This document shows positions 10,169 through 17,529 of a stretch of 64,000 bases of DNA, piece after piece (the stretch's first letter is position 1; each line of letters opens with the position of its first letter). The notes beneath the pieces are model-generated. The model was not told the DNA's origin. It saw only the letters and a list, made by a program, of their open reading frames with translations, and did not search any database. The position numbers and the translations under genes are program-made. Source of the DNA: Prevotella vespertina (GTDB lineage: Bacteria > Bacteroidota > Bacteroidia > Bacteroidales > Bacteroidaceae); assembly GCF_009728485.1 (NCBI RefSeq), contig NZ_VVIQ01000001.1, positions 124,001-188,000 on the forward strand. Direction: 5' to 3'.

Positions 10169-10228
10169 TGTTATTCATTTATTCGTCTTTCATAGAAACC
10201 AGTACTTCAAATAAATAGCCTTACACAC

Positions 10229-10270
10229 AAAAAAATATCGACAACATCCTTTGAAGGACATTGCCGATAC
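10229..10270 (-). terminator. Intrinsic terminator of the 801-aa lipoprotein gene
   Basis: Read on the minus strand, the stem GTATCG/CGATAT with inner arms around TCCTT..AAGGA is followed directly by seven T. It lies 24 bp past the lipoprotein stop and separates that gene from the HTCS gene downstream. Confidence 0.75.
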
Positions 10271-10293
10271 CTTTATCATATAATATTTCTGTA

Positions 10294-12699
10294 TTAGTCA
10301 GCGTATGGAGTTGTCTTCCAAAGACGTACAGGAGCGCTCATAATGAAGTTTAGTTTAAATCGTGGATCATCTTTTGCGCCTTGGGCTACATTACCAGTTG
10401 TTGGAACGTTTATATAAAGATAGTGTTGGAAGAAGCCACAAGTCTGGTCTCCGCCCTGCGAACCCATGAAAGCAACAGCCTGTTTAGGTCGAACGCCACC
10501 CAATCCAAGCATTGCTCCTGTGCGATCAGAGTTCTGTGGAGTATATCTTCCATTATCTGTTGTATTGTCAGGAGTCCAATATTGTGTTCCCTTTCCTAAT
10601 GTTGATGTCTCGTAAAACCAGAAAGTTTGATTACCAACAGAGGTAGAACTATTCACTCCTGCGTATGGGAATATACGCTTAGTATCGGCTGGATAGGTAG
10701 TACCATTGCTTGGGTCAGCCCAAAAGTCTTCTGTATCGATATCATCCATATCAAGTACAAAGCGTGGACCAAGGTAACGTTGAGTGAGTACAGCTGACCC
10801 ATTCACATCTTCATAACGTATGGTATAGCGATAGTTATTATTGTCTATCCATGTTGGATCGCCATCAAGTCCTGCGCTAACTCGCTGTGTAGGAGTTGTT
10901 ACATGCCCCATATAAACCTGACCTTCTACGCTATTGGTAATGTAATCGGGCTTTTTCGACATACCAATCATATAGGCAATAAGTTTGCCGTTACTATCTT
11001 TCACACCCTTAGAATAGGAATGGAAAACAAGTTTAGTGGTACTCCAACCCGGTAATTTAGCAGGAGAAACAAAGCCGACAGAATACTTATAGCTTGTGCC
11101 AGCATTACGGAAGCCAGCAAAACCATAGTATTGTGCAATGATACTACGCCAATATTCATTACCTGCAAACATATATCCAGATGGTATAGAAGCCAGTTTG
11201 TCGGTTATCTTCTCTGTGTTTACAACGTATTCTTGGTAAGTATAGCGTTTTGTATTAGCCACATTATAATCGTTATCAACCGACAATTCAGCATCAGTAC
11301 CAAAGTTATCGTGCTTTGCAATATAGCTCAATGGAGGGAATTTATAAACAACACTACCACGAGCTGAATAATTAACGCCTGACACATAGTCAGCACGTGT
11401 ACCATAAGCTGGTATCATATTAATTGAGGTAGGTATAACAGGAGAACTTGTACTCGTTTCTGTTGGTATAGCCATCAACAAGAACTGTGTCTTAGCGACA
11501 CGATTTACGGTGTAATTAGTACTTGTTGAAGATTCCGCATTATCATTATACAACTTCACAGCTTGTGTCTGTGGTGCCATCCACACATAGATATAACTTG
11601 GTGCTACGTCATTATTTGGCACATTATCGAAGTTGTTTCCCGTTGCATCTTTTAGGAAAGTATGGTCATAATAGGTAAGTGCAGTATTCAATTTCTTAGT
11701 TAAATCGTTATCATTCTTTGCGTCATTAGCTTTCTCTTCAGCATAATTTGCTATAAAGTCACCCTTAATGCGATATCTATTTCTTGTAGAGAGCGTATTA
11801 ACGATAGCATTATCAGTTGTTGGGCGCTGATAGAACTTGAAAGGCTTGAAAACATTCTTGTAATCTTCTGATGTAGGAGTTTCAACATCTCCGTCCTTTG
11901 TATCTTTAAGCGTAGGTACAAGTGTCTTATCATCAAAAGCCTTGAGGTCAAACTGACCACAAAGAATATTACTTGTGATGATACGTACACCATTATACTT
12001 AAAGTTGAAACCAGTCTTGTTCGTCACCTTTAAACGTACGATAGTACCGAACTGCTTAAAACGAACAGGTTTGTTATCCTTCGCCTTGAAAGTTGTCTTA
12101 CTCTTAGCAACCAACTCACGCCAGCCAAAGATGTAAGGGATGTTAGCACCCCATGTTACTTCTTGGTTATTCACCTTAGCGACATGTCCTTCTGAGAAAG
12201 GATTGATTTTTACTTGATTCTGACCTTTGAGGAACTCACCACCAAGAATACCACATACATACCATGTACCCTTTGTGAGGTCGGTACTTGCTTCCATGTT
12301 GAACGTCTCACTGGGTTCCAATGTCAAATCACCACCCTTATGATAGGTCCACTTTGTCTCTACCTTTGTTATAGGCTGACTATTATCAGTACTTCTAAAA
12401 ATAAGAACAACAGGAACCTTTGTACCTTCAGCAATTTCCTTACCATCATTACCAACAGCATCGAACAAGCCTACAGGTGTAGGGAAGCCAGTACTCTCAT
12501 CTGTTTTATAACCAATATTGGTATTTGCACGGCTTACAGGTGCTGTTTGATTCCCCTGCATATTACCTTCCAAAGACATTGAGACAGTAACTCCAGGTTT
12601 GTTCTCACTACCATTAATGTTTTCTGTAACATCCTGGTCTGCACAACTTGTAAAAATCAATGCGCAAACAGCAATGCATGAATAAATTAATCGTTTCAT
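10294..12699 (-). CDS. Large secreted lipoprotein of unknown function (possibly fimbrillin-like)
   Basis: 801 aa. The signal peptide ends in lipobox FTSC (Cys19), followed by ADQD. The mature start (NKPGVTVSMSLEGN) and the beta-rich, Thr/Asn-rich body resemble fimbrillin/Mfa-type surface proteins of Bacteroidales, but I do not recognise a defined family. The C-terminal third holds the most distinctive segment: aromatic and Gly-rich stretches such as GNQTFWFYET, AMLGLGGVRPKQ and FMGSQGGDQT. No T9SS C-terminal sorting domain or catalytic motif is evident. A 59-codon gene begins the same transcript and ends 36 bp before this start, so the two are probably co-transcribed. A surface-exposed adhesive or structural role is an inference only. 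Confidence 0.8.
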   Translation of the reverse strand: MKRLIYSCIAVCALIFTSCADQDVTENINGSENKPGVTVSMSLEGNMQGNQTAPVSRANTNIGYKTDESTGFPTPVGLFDAVGNDGKEIAEGTKVPVVLIFRSTDNSQPITKVETKWTYHKGGDLTLEPSETFNMEASTDLTKGTWYVCGILGGEFLKGQNQVKINPFSEGHVAKVNNQEVTWGANIPYIFGWRELVAKSKTTFKAKDNKPVRFKQFGTIVRLKVTNKTGFNFKYNGVRIITSNILCGQFDLKAFDDKTLVPTLKDTKDGDVETPTSEDYKNVFKPFKFYQRPTTDNAIVNTLSTRNRYRIKGDFIANYAEEKANDAKNDNDLTKKLNTALTYYDHTFLKDATGNNFDNVPNNDVAPSYIYVWMAPQTQAVKLYNDNAESSTSTNYTVNRVAKTQFLLMAIPTETSTSSPVIPTSINMIPAYGTRADYVSGVNYSARGSVVYKFPPLSYIAKHDNFGTDAELSVDNDYNVANTKRYTYQEYVVNTEKITDKLASIPSGYMFAGNEYWRSIIAQYYGFAGFRNAGTSYKYSVGFVSPAKLPGWSTTKLVFHSYSKGVKDSNGKLIAYMIGMSKKPDYITNSVEGQVYMGHVTTPTQRVSAGLDGDPTWIDNNNYRYTIRYEDVNGSAVLTQRYLGPRFVLDMDDIDTEDFWADPSNGTTYPADTKRIFPYAGVNSSTSVGNQTFWFYETSTLGKGTQYWTPDNTTDNGRYTPQNSDRTGAMLGLGGVRPKQAVAFMGSQGGDQTCGFFQHYLYINVPTTGNVAQGAKDDPRFKLNFIMSAPVRLWKTTPYAD

Positions 12700-12735
12700 G
12701 TATGGTTTATTTATTTGTTATTACTTTTCTTAATT

Positions 12736-12915
12736 TTAAGGCTCTTGATCATTCTCGATGCCATTAGAGTTACTTGAATCTGCGTCACCACCATCATAGC
12801 CAGCATCCAAGCTACCCTTCATAGTACTACCTGTATGGAAGCCACCCTCCATAAACTCGTCTGTGTAAAGGCTCAACACCTGTGCGTTAGGCTTTACATA
12901 ATCTTTCTTCTTCAT
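12736..12915 (-). CDS. Small protein of 59 aa with YxxPxxxVxxL motif, co-transcribed with the large lipoprotein
   Basis: An open frame from ATG at 12915 to TAA at 12736 encodes a protein starting MKKKDYVKPNAQVLSLYTDE and ending GIENDQEP. It has no signal peptide; the C-terminal half is Gly/Asp/Ser-rich (DAGYDGGDADSS). The YxxP...V.SL opening is a pattern I have seen at the start of many short Bacteroidales proteins of unknown role, which supports this being a gene. It has its own upstream promoter (13087-13115) with a leader of about 165 nt and ends 36 bp before the 801-aa lipoprotein. Whether the peptide is functional or acts as a leader for the next gene cannot be told from the sequence. 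Confidence 0.65.
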   Translation of the reverse strand: MKKKDYVKPNAQVLSLYTDEFMEGGFHTGSTMKGSLDAGYDGGDADSSNSNGIENDQEP

Positions 12916-13086
12916 ATCAAAATAATCACTAAACGGAGTTTCCTCACCTTAATATTACTGAGGGCGTTGAACTCCAAAAATTATGGTTTATAATTTGTTA
13001 TACAATCTAAAATTATCGAAGTTAATTGTCGTGAACAAAACAATAGTGGCTTTACACTCTTAAAAAATAGCCTTCCAAAACGGATG

Positions 13087-13115
13087 CAAAGTTAACTATA
13101 AATCGCACAATAACA
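13087..13115 (-). promoter_or_regulatory. Promoter of the small-protein/lipoprotein transcript
   Basis: On the minus strand TTG (13115-13113) is followed 18 nt later by TAACTTTG (13094-13087). Transcription from about 13080 would give an unusually long 5' leader of about 165 nt before the ATG at 12915. Confidence 0.6.
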
Positions 13116-13316
13116 ATGTGTTAACGAGAACAATTTTAATATTTTAACTATAATGAAGATCATTCCTCTTGATTCGTTATAAGTGAATAAGACTTAAAAT
13201 GTAAATATTTGTCTATACTTTGAAACAAGGTTATATTGCTGAAATTTGTGGGGCTTTGAGCGTTTAAGATTTATATTAAAGGTTGAGAGGAAAGAGAAGT
13301 AATTGTATGAAGTATT

Positions 13317-13387
13317 GACAATAAAAAGAAAGGAAATATTGTCAATAAAAGAAAGAAGGTAGGGACAATAAAAAGAAAGAAGGTAGG
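13317..13387. repeat. Tandem array A: three units of 23-24 bp
   Basis: Units at 13317-13340, 13341-13363 and 13364-13387 share G(A/T)CAATAAAA(A)GAAAG. The first unit is bounded by ATTGACAATA and TATTGTCAAT, an inverted pair. It lies about 85 bp past the lactonase stop. It is one of several intergenic arrays with a similar period. Confidence 0.75.
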
Positions 13388-13470
13388 GACAGACGAGTTC
13401 GCCTTGCCTCTACCTTGAATATAAGAACTAACACTTCCTCCCCCGAGCTCAGGGAAATGTTAGTAAAATT

Positions 13471-14562
13471 TTAATTATAGAATCTTACACAAACAGGATG
13501 ACTCAGATGGATATCCTGGTTCGTATTCTTGAGCATACCCGTTTCCTTGTCTCGTGAAAAAACTTGAATTTTATTAGCATCACGACAAGCCACAAGGAGG
13601 AATTTACCATTGGGCGTGATGGCAAAATTACGGGGATGTTTGCCCGTTGATTGTTTGCCTACCCGCGTTAGCGTTCCATTGCCATTCACACGGAAAATCG
13701 TGATTCCATCACCTTTTAGGCGTGTACTAGCATAAACAAATTTACCATCAGGGCTGACATGAATATCTGCACCTCCTTGCGCACGTGCGTCATCAGCCAC
13801 TAGCGTTTGGACTTCCTTCAACTTTCCTTCTTCATAAGTGAACACCGTCACTTTCCCTGACAATTCGCTCATAAGATAAGCATATTTACCATTGGGCGAG
13901 AAGGTGATATGACGAGGTCCAGAACCAGCTTTCAGATGGGCGGCTATGCCGTGATCTTCAAGTTTTTTCTTATCCTTATCATAATAGAAGCTAAGAATCC
14001 GATCCCCACTAAAGTCTGTTGAAAGAATATAACCATCAGGGGCAAAGATAGCACAATGAGCATGAGGCGTATTCTGACGCGTCTTGTTAGGTCCGCCTTT
14101 TTTACTACTTACCATAAGAAGTGACTTATCCAACGTGCCATTTTTCAGGATAGGAAATACAGAAATTGTACCACTCGAATAATTTGCCGTGAGCGCAATC
14201 TTTCCATCAGTATCAACATAACAGGGGTCAGCACCATGCGTCAGTTGAGAGTTCATCAATCCTAAGTCGCCCTTCACAGGGTCAAAGCTGATGGCATTAA
14301 GTGCTGCTGTGGCATTGTTTTTCTCGCTTACAGCATAAATAAAACGCCCATTCTTGCTAAAGGTGAAATAAGAAGGATTATCGACTTTTAACGAGCTGAG
14401 TTCCTTTGCAGAGCCATTAGAATCATCAAAAGAGAAGGAATATAAACCCTTACTTCCTGCGTCAGTATAAGTACCAACAACCATCTTAATGCCGTTTTCA
14501 GCTCTATTCAGACCAGGGATAAGAGCCAATGTAAGTCCCAATAAAATAGCTTTTGTTTTCAT
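13471..14562 (-). CDS. Secreted lactonase-family beta-propeller (6-phosphogluconolactonase-like)
   Basis: 363 aa with a signal peptide (MKTKAILLGLTLALIPGLNRA). The body shows the repeated blades of the seven-bladed lactonase family (PF10282): PSYFTFSKNGRFIYAVSE, DPCYVDTDGKIALTANYSSG, HAHCAIFAPDGYIL, GPRHITFSPNGKYAYLMSEL, GADIHVSPDGKFVYASTR and PRNFAITPNGKFLLVACRD. Cytoplasmic members hydrolyse 6-phosphogluconolactone. The export signal here suggests a periplasmic or surface sugar-lactone hydrolase, or simply a propeller with another substrate. It appears to be a single-gene unit between repeat-rich gaps. Confidence 0.85.
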   Translation of the reverse strand: MKTKAILLGLTLALIPGLNRAENGIKMVVGTYTDAGSKGLYSFSFDDSNGSAKELSSLKVDNPSYFTFSKNGRFIYAVSEKNNATAALNAISFDPVKGDLGLMNSQLTHGADPCYVDTDGKIALTANYSSGTISVFPILKNGTLDKSLLMVSSKKGGPNKTRQNTPHAHCAIFAPDGYILSTDFSGDRILSFYYDKDKKKLEDHGIAAHLKAGSGPRHITFSPNGKYAYLMSELSGKVTVFTYEEGKLKEVQTLVADDARAQGGADIHVSPDGKFVYASTRLKGDGITIFRVNGNGTLTRVGKQSTGKHPRNFAITPNGKFLLVACRDANKIQVFSRDKETGMLKNTNQDIHLSHPVCVRFYN

Positions 14563-14642
14563 TGAATAAATGTTTATAGGTGTTTGTTTGTTATTCAGAG
14601 AACGCTATTAAGCAATGCCATACAGGGATCTCCAAACGCCTG

Positions 14643-14650
14643 CAAAAGTA
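14643..14650 (-). promoter_or_regulatory. Probable -7 box of the lactonase-like gene
   Basis: TACTTTTG on the minus strand, about 80 bp before the ATG, fits TAnnTTTG. No good TTG is seen 19-20 nt upstream, so support is partial. Confidence 0.4.
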
Positions 14651-14693
14651 AGGAAAAGTTCTAGAAAGATTCGGCTTTTTTACTTTTTTGACT

Positions 14694-15170
14694 TCATGGC
14701 GCAGATTTTAAAAAAAATGAATGGAACTTTATTAAAAAGGGTTTAAATGGTTCAGGACAAATCTGTTCGTTCAGCACCTTCCGTCGAAACGGATTCCAGC
14801 ACTTCAATGCAGATTTCTTTAATCCAGCATTAAAAAGTTCGCCTTTATACACGGAGTATCGCAAGAGGCAAGAGAAAGCACAGAGCACCTTTACGAACAA
14901 TTCGTCGACTAGCAAATTCGCTAACTCGAGAGAATCATTAAATTGATTTTGGAATTTTATTTTTTGGATTATCTTAGTAATCATAACGCTAGATTTTTCG
15001 TTTAACAAGTTACAGGTCAATGGTTTTTAATCATCAATGCAAAGATACGAAGAATCGAAGAAGGAAGCAAGAAAATGAGGGTAACGAGGAGGTGTTAGTA
15101 CTCAACAAAATGACACAAACACCGATAACTAACTAATAATCAACATAATACGCTAACACGATTTTCGCAT
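14694..15170. other. Gene-poor stretch with one doubtful 108-codon frame
   Basis: A minus-strand open frame (14694-15020) encodes a Cys/Phe-rich product (VLCAFSCLLRYSVYKGEL) with no recognised domain, no signal peptide and no visible promoter. It may be a decayed gene or chance. The rest holds nothing recognisable. Confidence 0.3.
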
Positions 15171-15175
15171 TTAAC

Positions 15176-15775
15176 GAGTGGAGAAAAGCCTCCCCAAGAA
15201 GCCTCCCCAAACCCCTCCGAAAGGAGGGGAGCCCTATTGGATGAAGATTTGCAATACTCTCCTTGCTTATCCTCCCCTGAGCGAATGGGACTCCCCTCCT
15301 TTCGGAGGGGTCGGGGGAGGCTTTCTCTCCTTTCGGAGGCTTCTTGGGGAGGCCTCCTTTCACTTCCTTTTGTTACACCGTTACACGTTACACGTTACAT
15401 TTTTATATCTCACACGTTAATAAGGGGGTAAAAATTGTGGAATTTAAGGGCAAAAAAAGCATAATAAAACAAAGAGTAATAAAATGTAGTTTTTTAAGGT
15501 AAATAAATTATAAATTAAAATATAAATAAAATTATTATTATATATAATATATATATTATATATAATAATAAACTATACCCTTCCTGCCTCCCCTACGAAA
15601 ACTCCATAAGCAAAAATGTAACGTGTAACGTGTAACGCTGTAACGGGGAAAGCCTCCAGCCCCTCCAACTCCCCCGAAAAGGGGAGAGTGCAGAGAACCC
15701 CTCGCTGACATCATCTAAAAATAGCAGAAAGGAAGCTCCCCTCCTTTCGGAGGGGTTGGGGGAGGCTTCTTTTCA
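15176..15775. repeat. Nested inverted-repeat region built of GC-rich modules around an AT palindrome
   Basis: The outer modules are GC-rich. A 19-bp perfect inverted repeat pairs 15188-15206 with 15335-15353. Hairpins CCCCTCC/GGAGGGG occur at 15212-15229, 15293-15310 and 15738-15755. The segments 15292-15322 and 15737-15767 are near-identical direct copies. Inside are the 26-bp inverted repeat and 40-bp palindrome listed separately. No protein-coding frame is credible here; short open frames on both strands are by-products of the repeats. Confidence 0.8.
15379..15637. repeat. 26-bp inverted repeat with CGTTACA iterons flanking a 40-bp AT palindrome
   Basis: 15379-15404 and 15612-15637 are perfect inverted copies, each made of three CGTTACA heptamers running into T5 (or A5 in the other copy). 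Midway, 15532-15571 is a perfect 40-bp palindrome made only of A and T. The surrounding DNA from about 15420 to 15600 is extremely AT-rich. The arrangement is symmetric. Confidence 0.85.
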
Positions 15776-15780
15776 CTTGT

Positions 15781-16087
15781 CTACTTATCTCCATCTCGAT
15801 GAAATCGGGCTTTTTTGAAGATTAGAAGCCTCAGAGAGAGAAAAAAAAAATACCCCCTGGAGAGGGTTTTATAACCTCACATTACCCCTTCTGTTAGTGT
15901 GCAAAACGGTGTAAAAGACTTGCCAAGAATATTCATATTGTAAAGAAATCACGCCCATGAATCTTCTTATTTTTACACGATTTTCAATATCCTTCTAATA
16001 GAGAACTCGCACACCCTTCATGAAACAAATACATTCTATCCTCCAAAAACTATAACCCGCCTCCCTCAAAACGCTATATCTTTAGCT
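15781..16087. other. Non-coding stretch after the nested repeat
   Basis: Contains TACCCCCTGGAGAGGG, a small hairpin, and otherwise A/T-rich sequence with no gene-like frame. Confidence 0.5.
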
Positions 16088-16172
16088 CTAAAAACCATTC
16101 CTTTTTGTGCTAAACCATTCCTTTACACTAAAAAACTTATCCTTATTGCACTAAGAAACCCTCTTTGCCCTG
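16088..16172. repeat. Tandem array B: four degenerate units of 18-23 bp
   Basis: Units start with CTAA(A) at 16088, 16110, 16128 and 16151. The first two share ACCATTCCTTT. The array ends about 120 bp upstream of the rplM promoter box. Confidence 0.6.
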
Positions 16173-16294
16173 TTTTCATTATAACAAGAGTACTTTTTAT
16201 TATTGGGTAAGGATAAGGAGAGGGCGATTGGTTAAATAATCGTAAATAACACAGAATGATTATAGAAAATCATATATATAAGGTAGAAAACAAT

Positions 16295-16302
16295 TACCTT
16301 TG
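16295..16302 (+). promoter_or_regulatory. -7 box of the rplM-rpsI operon
   Basis: TACCTTTG matches TAnnTTTG and is followed by GCAG. The inferred start near 16309 gives a leader of about 137 nt before rplM. No strong TTG is visible 20 nt upstream. Confidence 0.6.
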
Positions 16303-16308
16303 CAGTCC

Positions 16309-16445
16309 GATTATTATAGGGGTACTCTTAGAGCCCCATACGAATCATGTTAATAGTGTTGTCTTTGGCCGGGCGACATGGTTAGGCAAAGCATATTCGT
16401 GAAATAGAAAACGTTTTTTAGTAGTAAAATTATTAATTTTTTAAA
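16309..16445 (+). promoter_or_regulatory. Structured 5' leader of rplM (candidate autoregulatory element)
   Basis: Two folded elements can be drawn. Hairpin 1: GGGG (16319-16322) with CCCC (16334-16337), continued inside by CTC/GAG closing a TTA loop. Element 2: ACGAAT (16340-16345) with ATTCGT (16395-16400), then ATG/CAT, stacking directly on CTTTG (16363-16367)/CAAAG (16387-16391) and CC/GG. Leaders upstream of rplM bind L13 in other bacteria; whether this one does is inference. Confidence 0.55.
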
Positions 16446-16910
16446 ATGGACACTTTAAGTTACAAGACTATTTCCGTTAATAAGGAAACAGCTAAGAAAG
16501 AGTGGGTCGTTATTGACGCGAGCGATCAGATTGTAGGTCGCCTTTGCTCTAAAGTAGCTAAGTTACTTCGCGGAAAGTACAAGCCAACTTTCACTCCACA
16601 CGTAGATTGTGGTGACAATGTAATCATTATCAATGCGGCTAAGGTTGTATTCTCTGGTAAGAAGGAGACTGATAAGGTTTACACACGTTATACTGGTTAC
16701 CCAGGTGGTCAGCGTTTCAATACTCCTGCACAGCTTCGTGCTCGCAAGAATGGTATTGACAAGATGATTCGTCACGCCGTAAAGGGTATGTTACCAAAGG
16801 GTCCTCTAGGTCGTCATTTGCTGGATAACCTTTATGTTATCGACGGTACAGAGCTCAACGGTCTCGAGGCACAGAAGCCAAAGGCAATTGATATTAACCA
16901 GTATAAATAA
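16446..16910 (+). CDS. rplM: 50S ribosomal protein L13
   Basis: 154 aa, the usual length. It shows the L13 signature features: WVVIDASDQIVGRLCSKVAKLLRGK near the N-terminus, FTPHVDCGDNVIIINA, then KVYTRYTGYPGG and IRHAVKGMLPKGPLGRHLL. L13 is an early-assembling large-subunit protein. It is followed 11 bp later by rpsI, the conserved L13-S9 pair, and preceded by a structured leader. Confidence 0.98.
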   Translation: MDTLSYKTISVNKETAKKEWVVIDASDQIVGRLCSKVAKLLRGKYKPTFTPHVDCGDNVIIINAAKVVFSGKKETDKVYTRYTGYPGGQRFNTPAQLRARKNGIDKMIRHAVKGMLPKGPLGRHLLDNLYVIDGTELNGLEAQKPKAIDINQYK

Positions 16911-16921
16911 TAAGGAGAAAG

Positions 16922-17308
16922 ATGGAAGTAATTAATGCAATTGGTCGCCGTAAGAGTGCAGTCGCTCGTGTTTACCTCTCAGAGGGCACCGGTAAGATCA
17001 CAATTAACAAGAAAGATTTAACTGAATTCTTCCCATCAGCTATCCTGCAATACGTGGTTAAACAACCACTGCAGTTGCTCGGTGTAGAGGGTCAGTATGA
17101 CATTAAGGCTAACCTCGATGGTGGTGGCTTTACAGGTCAGAGCCAGGCATTGCGTCTTGCTATTGCGCGTGCATTGGTAAAGGTTAACGCAGAAGATAAG
17201 AAGGCATTGAAAGCTCAAGGTTTCTTGACTCGTGATAGTCGCTCAGTTGAGCGTAAGAAGCCAGGTCAGCCAAAGGCTCGTGCTCACTTCCAGTTCAGTA
17301 AGCGTTAA
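16922..17308 (+). CDS. rpsI: 30S ribosomal protein S9
   Basis: 128 aa. Starts MEVINAIGRRKSAVARVYL, contains GGGFTGQSQALRLAIARAL and ends in the basic tail KPGQPKARAHFQFSKR, whose last residues reach the decoding site in S9 proteins. It lies 11 bp after rplM in one transcript. Confidence 0.98.
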   Translation: MEVINAIGRRKSAVARVYLSEGTGKITINKKDLTEFFPSAILQYVVKQPLQLLGVEGQYDIKANLDGGGFTGQSQALRLAIARALVKVNAEDKKALKAQGFLTRDSRSVERKKPGQPKARAHFQFSKR

Positions 17309-17529
17309 TATTTTTCTTTGGTCTTTATAATCTTGAGAATTTATATGTACATTTAGTATGTTCGTATTAAAGACATAAAAGGTCGAAGATCAAAGAAAAA
17401 GAGTTTAGTATCTAAATTAATGAGATTCCTTTATCGGGGGACTACTCATTGATTGATTCTAACAAGCCTGACGAAGCTTATTCGTCAAGAAAGAATTAAA
17501 AAGAAAGTAAACAAGTAAAACAAAACAAC
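17309..17529 (+). promoter_or_regulatory. Structured intergenic region before rpsB (candidate S2 leader)
   Basis: A 13-bp stem pairs 17311-17323 with 17388-17400 (one G-U). Inside it GTCTTTA can alternatively pair with TAAAGAC near 17368-17374. A second perfect hairpin has TGACGAA (17469-17475) and TTCGTCA (17481-17487) around a GCTTA loop. Neither is followed by a T-run, so this looks like an RNA control element rather than a plain terminator. Confidence 0.5.

Larger units (their letters stand above)
12916..13470. other. Gene-free stretch between the small-protein gene and the lactonase-like gene
   Basis: No credible coding frame is seen. It holds the long leader and promoter of the small gene (to about 13115) and a three-unit 24-bp tandem array at 13317-13387. 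The remainder is A/T-rich with nothing recognisable. Confidence 0.6.

Noticed and set aside
10294-12699. T9SS cargo protein
   Set aside because: It has a lipoprotein signal, and no C-terminal sorting domain is visible at the end of the protein.
14694-15020. 108-codon minus-strand frame
   Set aside because: Cys/Phe-rich composition, no domain, no promoter and a repeat-rich setting; kept only as a doubtful remnant in the gap description.
15133-15431. Several open frames on both strands in the GC-rich repeat
   Set aside because: They translate repeat DNA (Pro/Lys/Gly-rich strings such as LPKKPP), overlap on opposite strands and have no promoter or family resemblance.
15379-15637. Chromosomal replication origin
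   Set aside because: Iteron-like heptamers and AT palindrome are suggestive, but no dnaA or dnaN gene and no clear DnaA boxes (TTATCCACA type) are seen; reported only as a structural finding.
16319-16400. A tRNA or known riboswitch before rplM
   Set aside because: No cloverleaf, CCA end or T-loop GTTCGA-type motif; the stems fit a leader element better.
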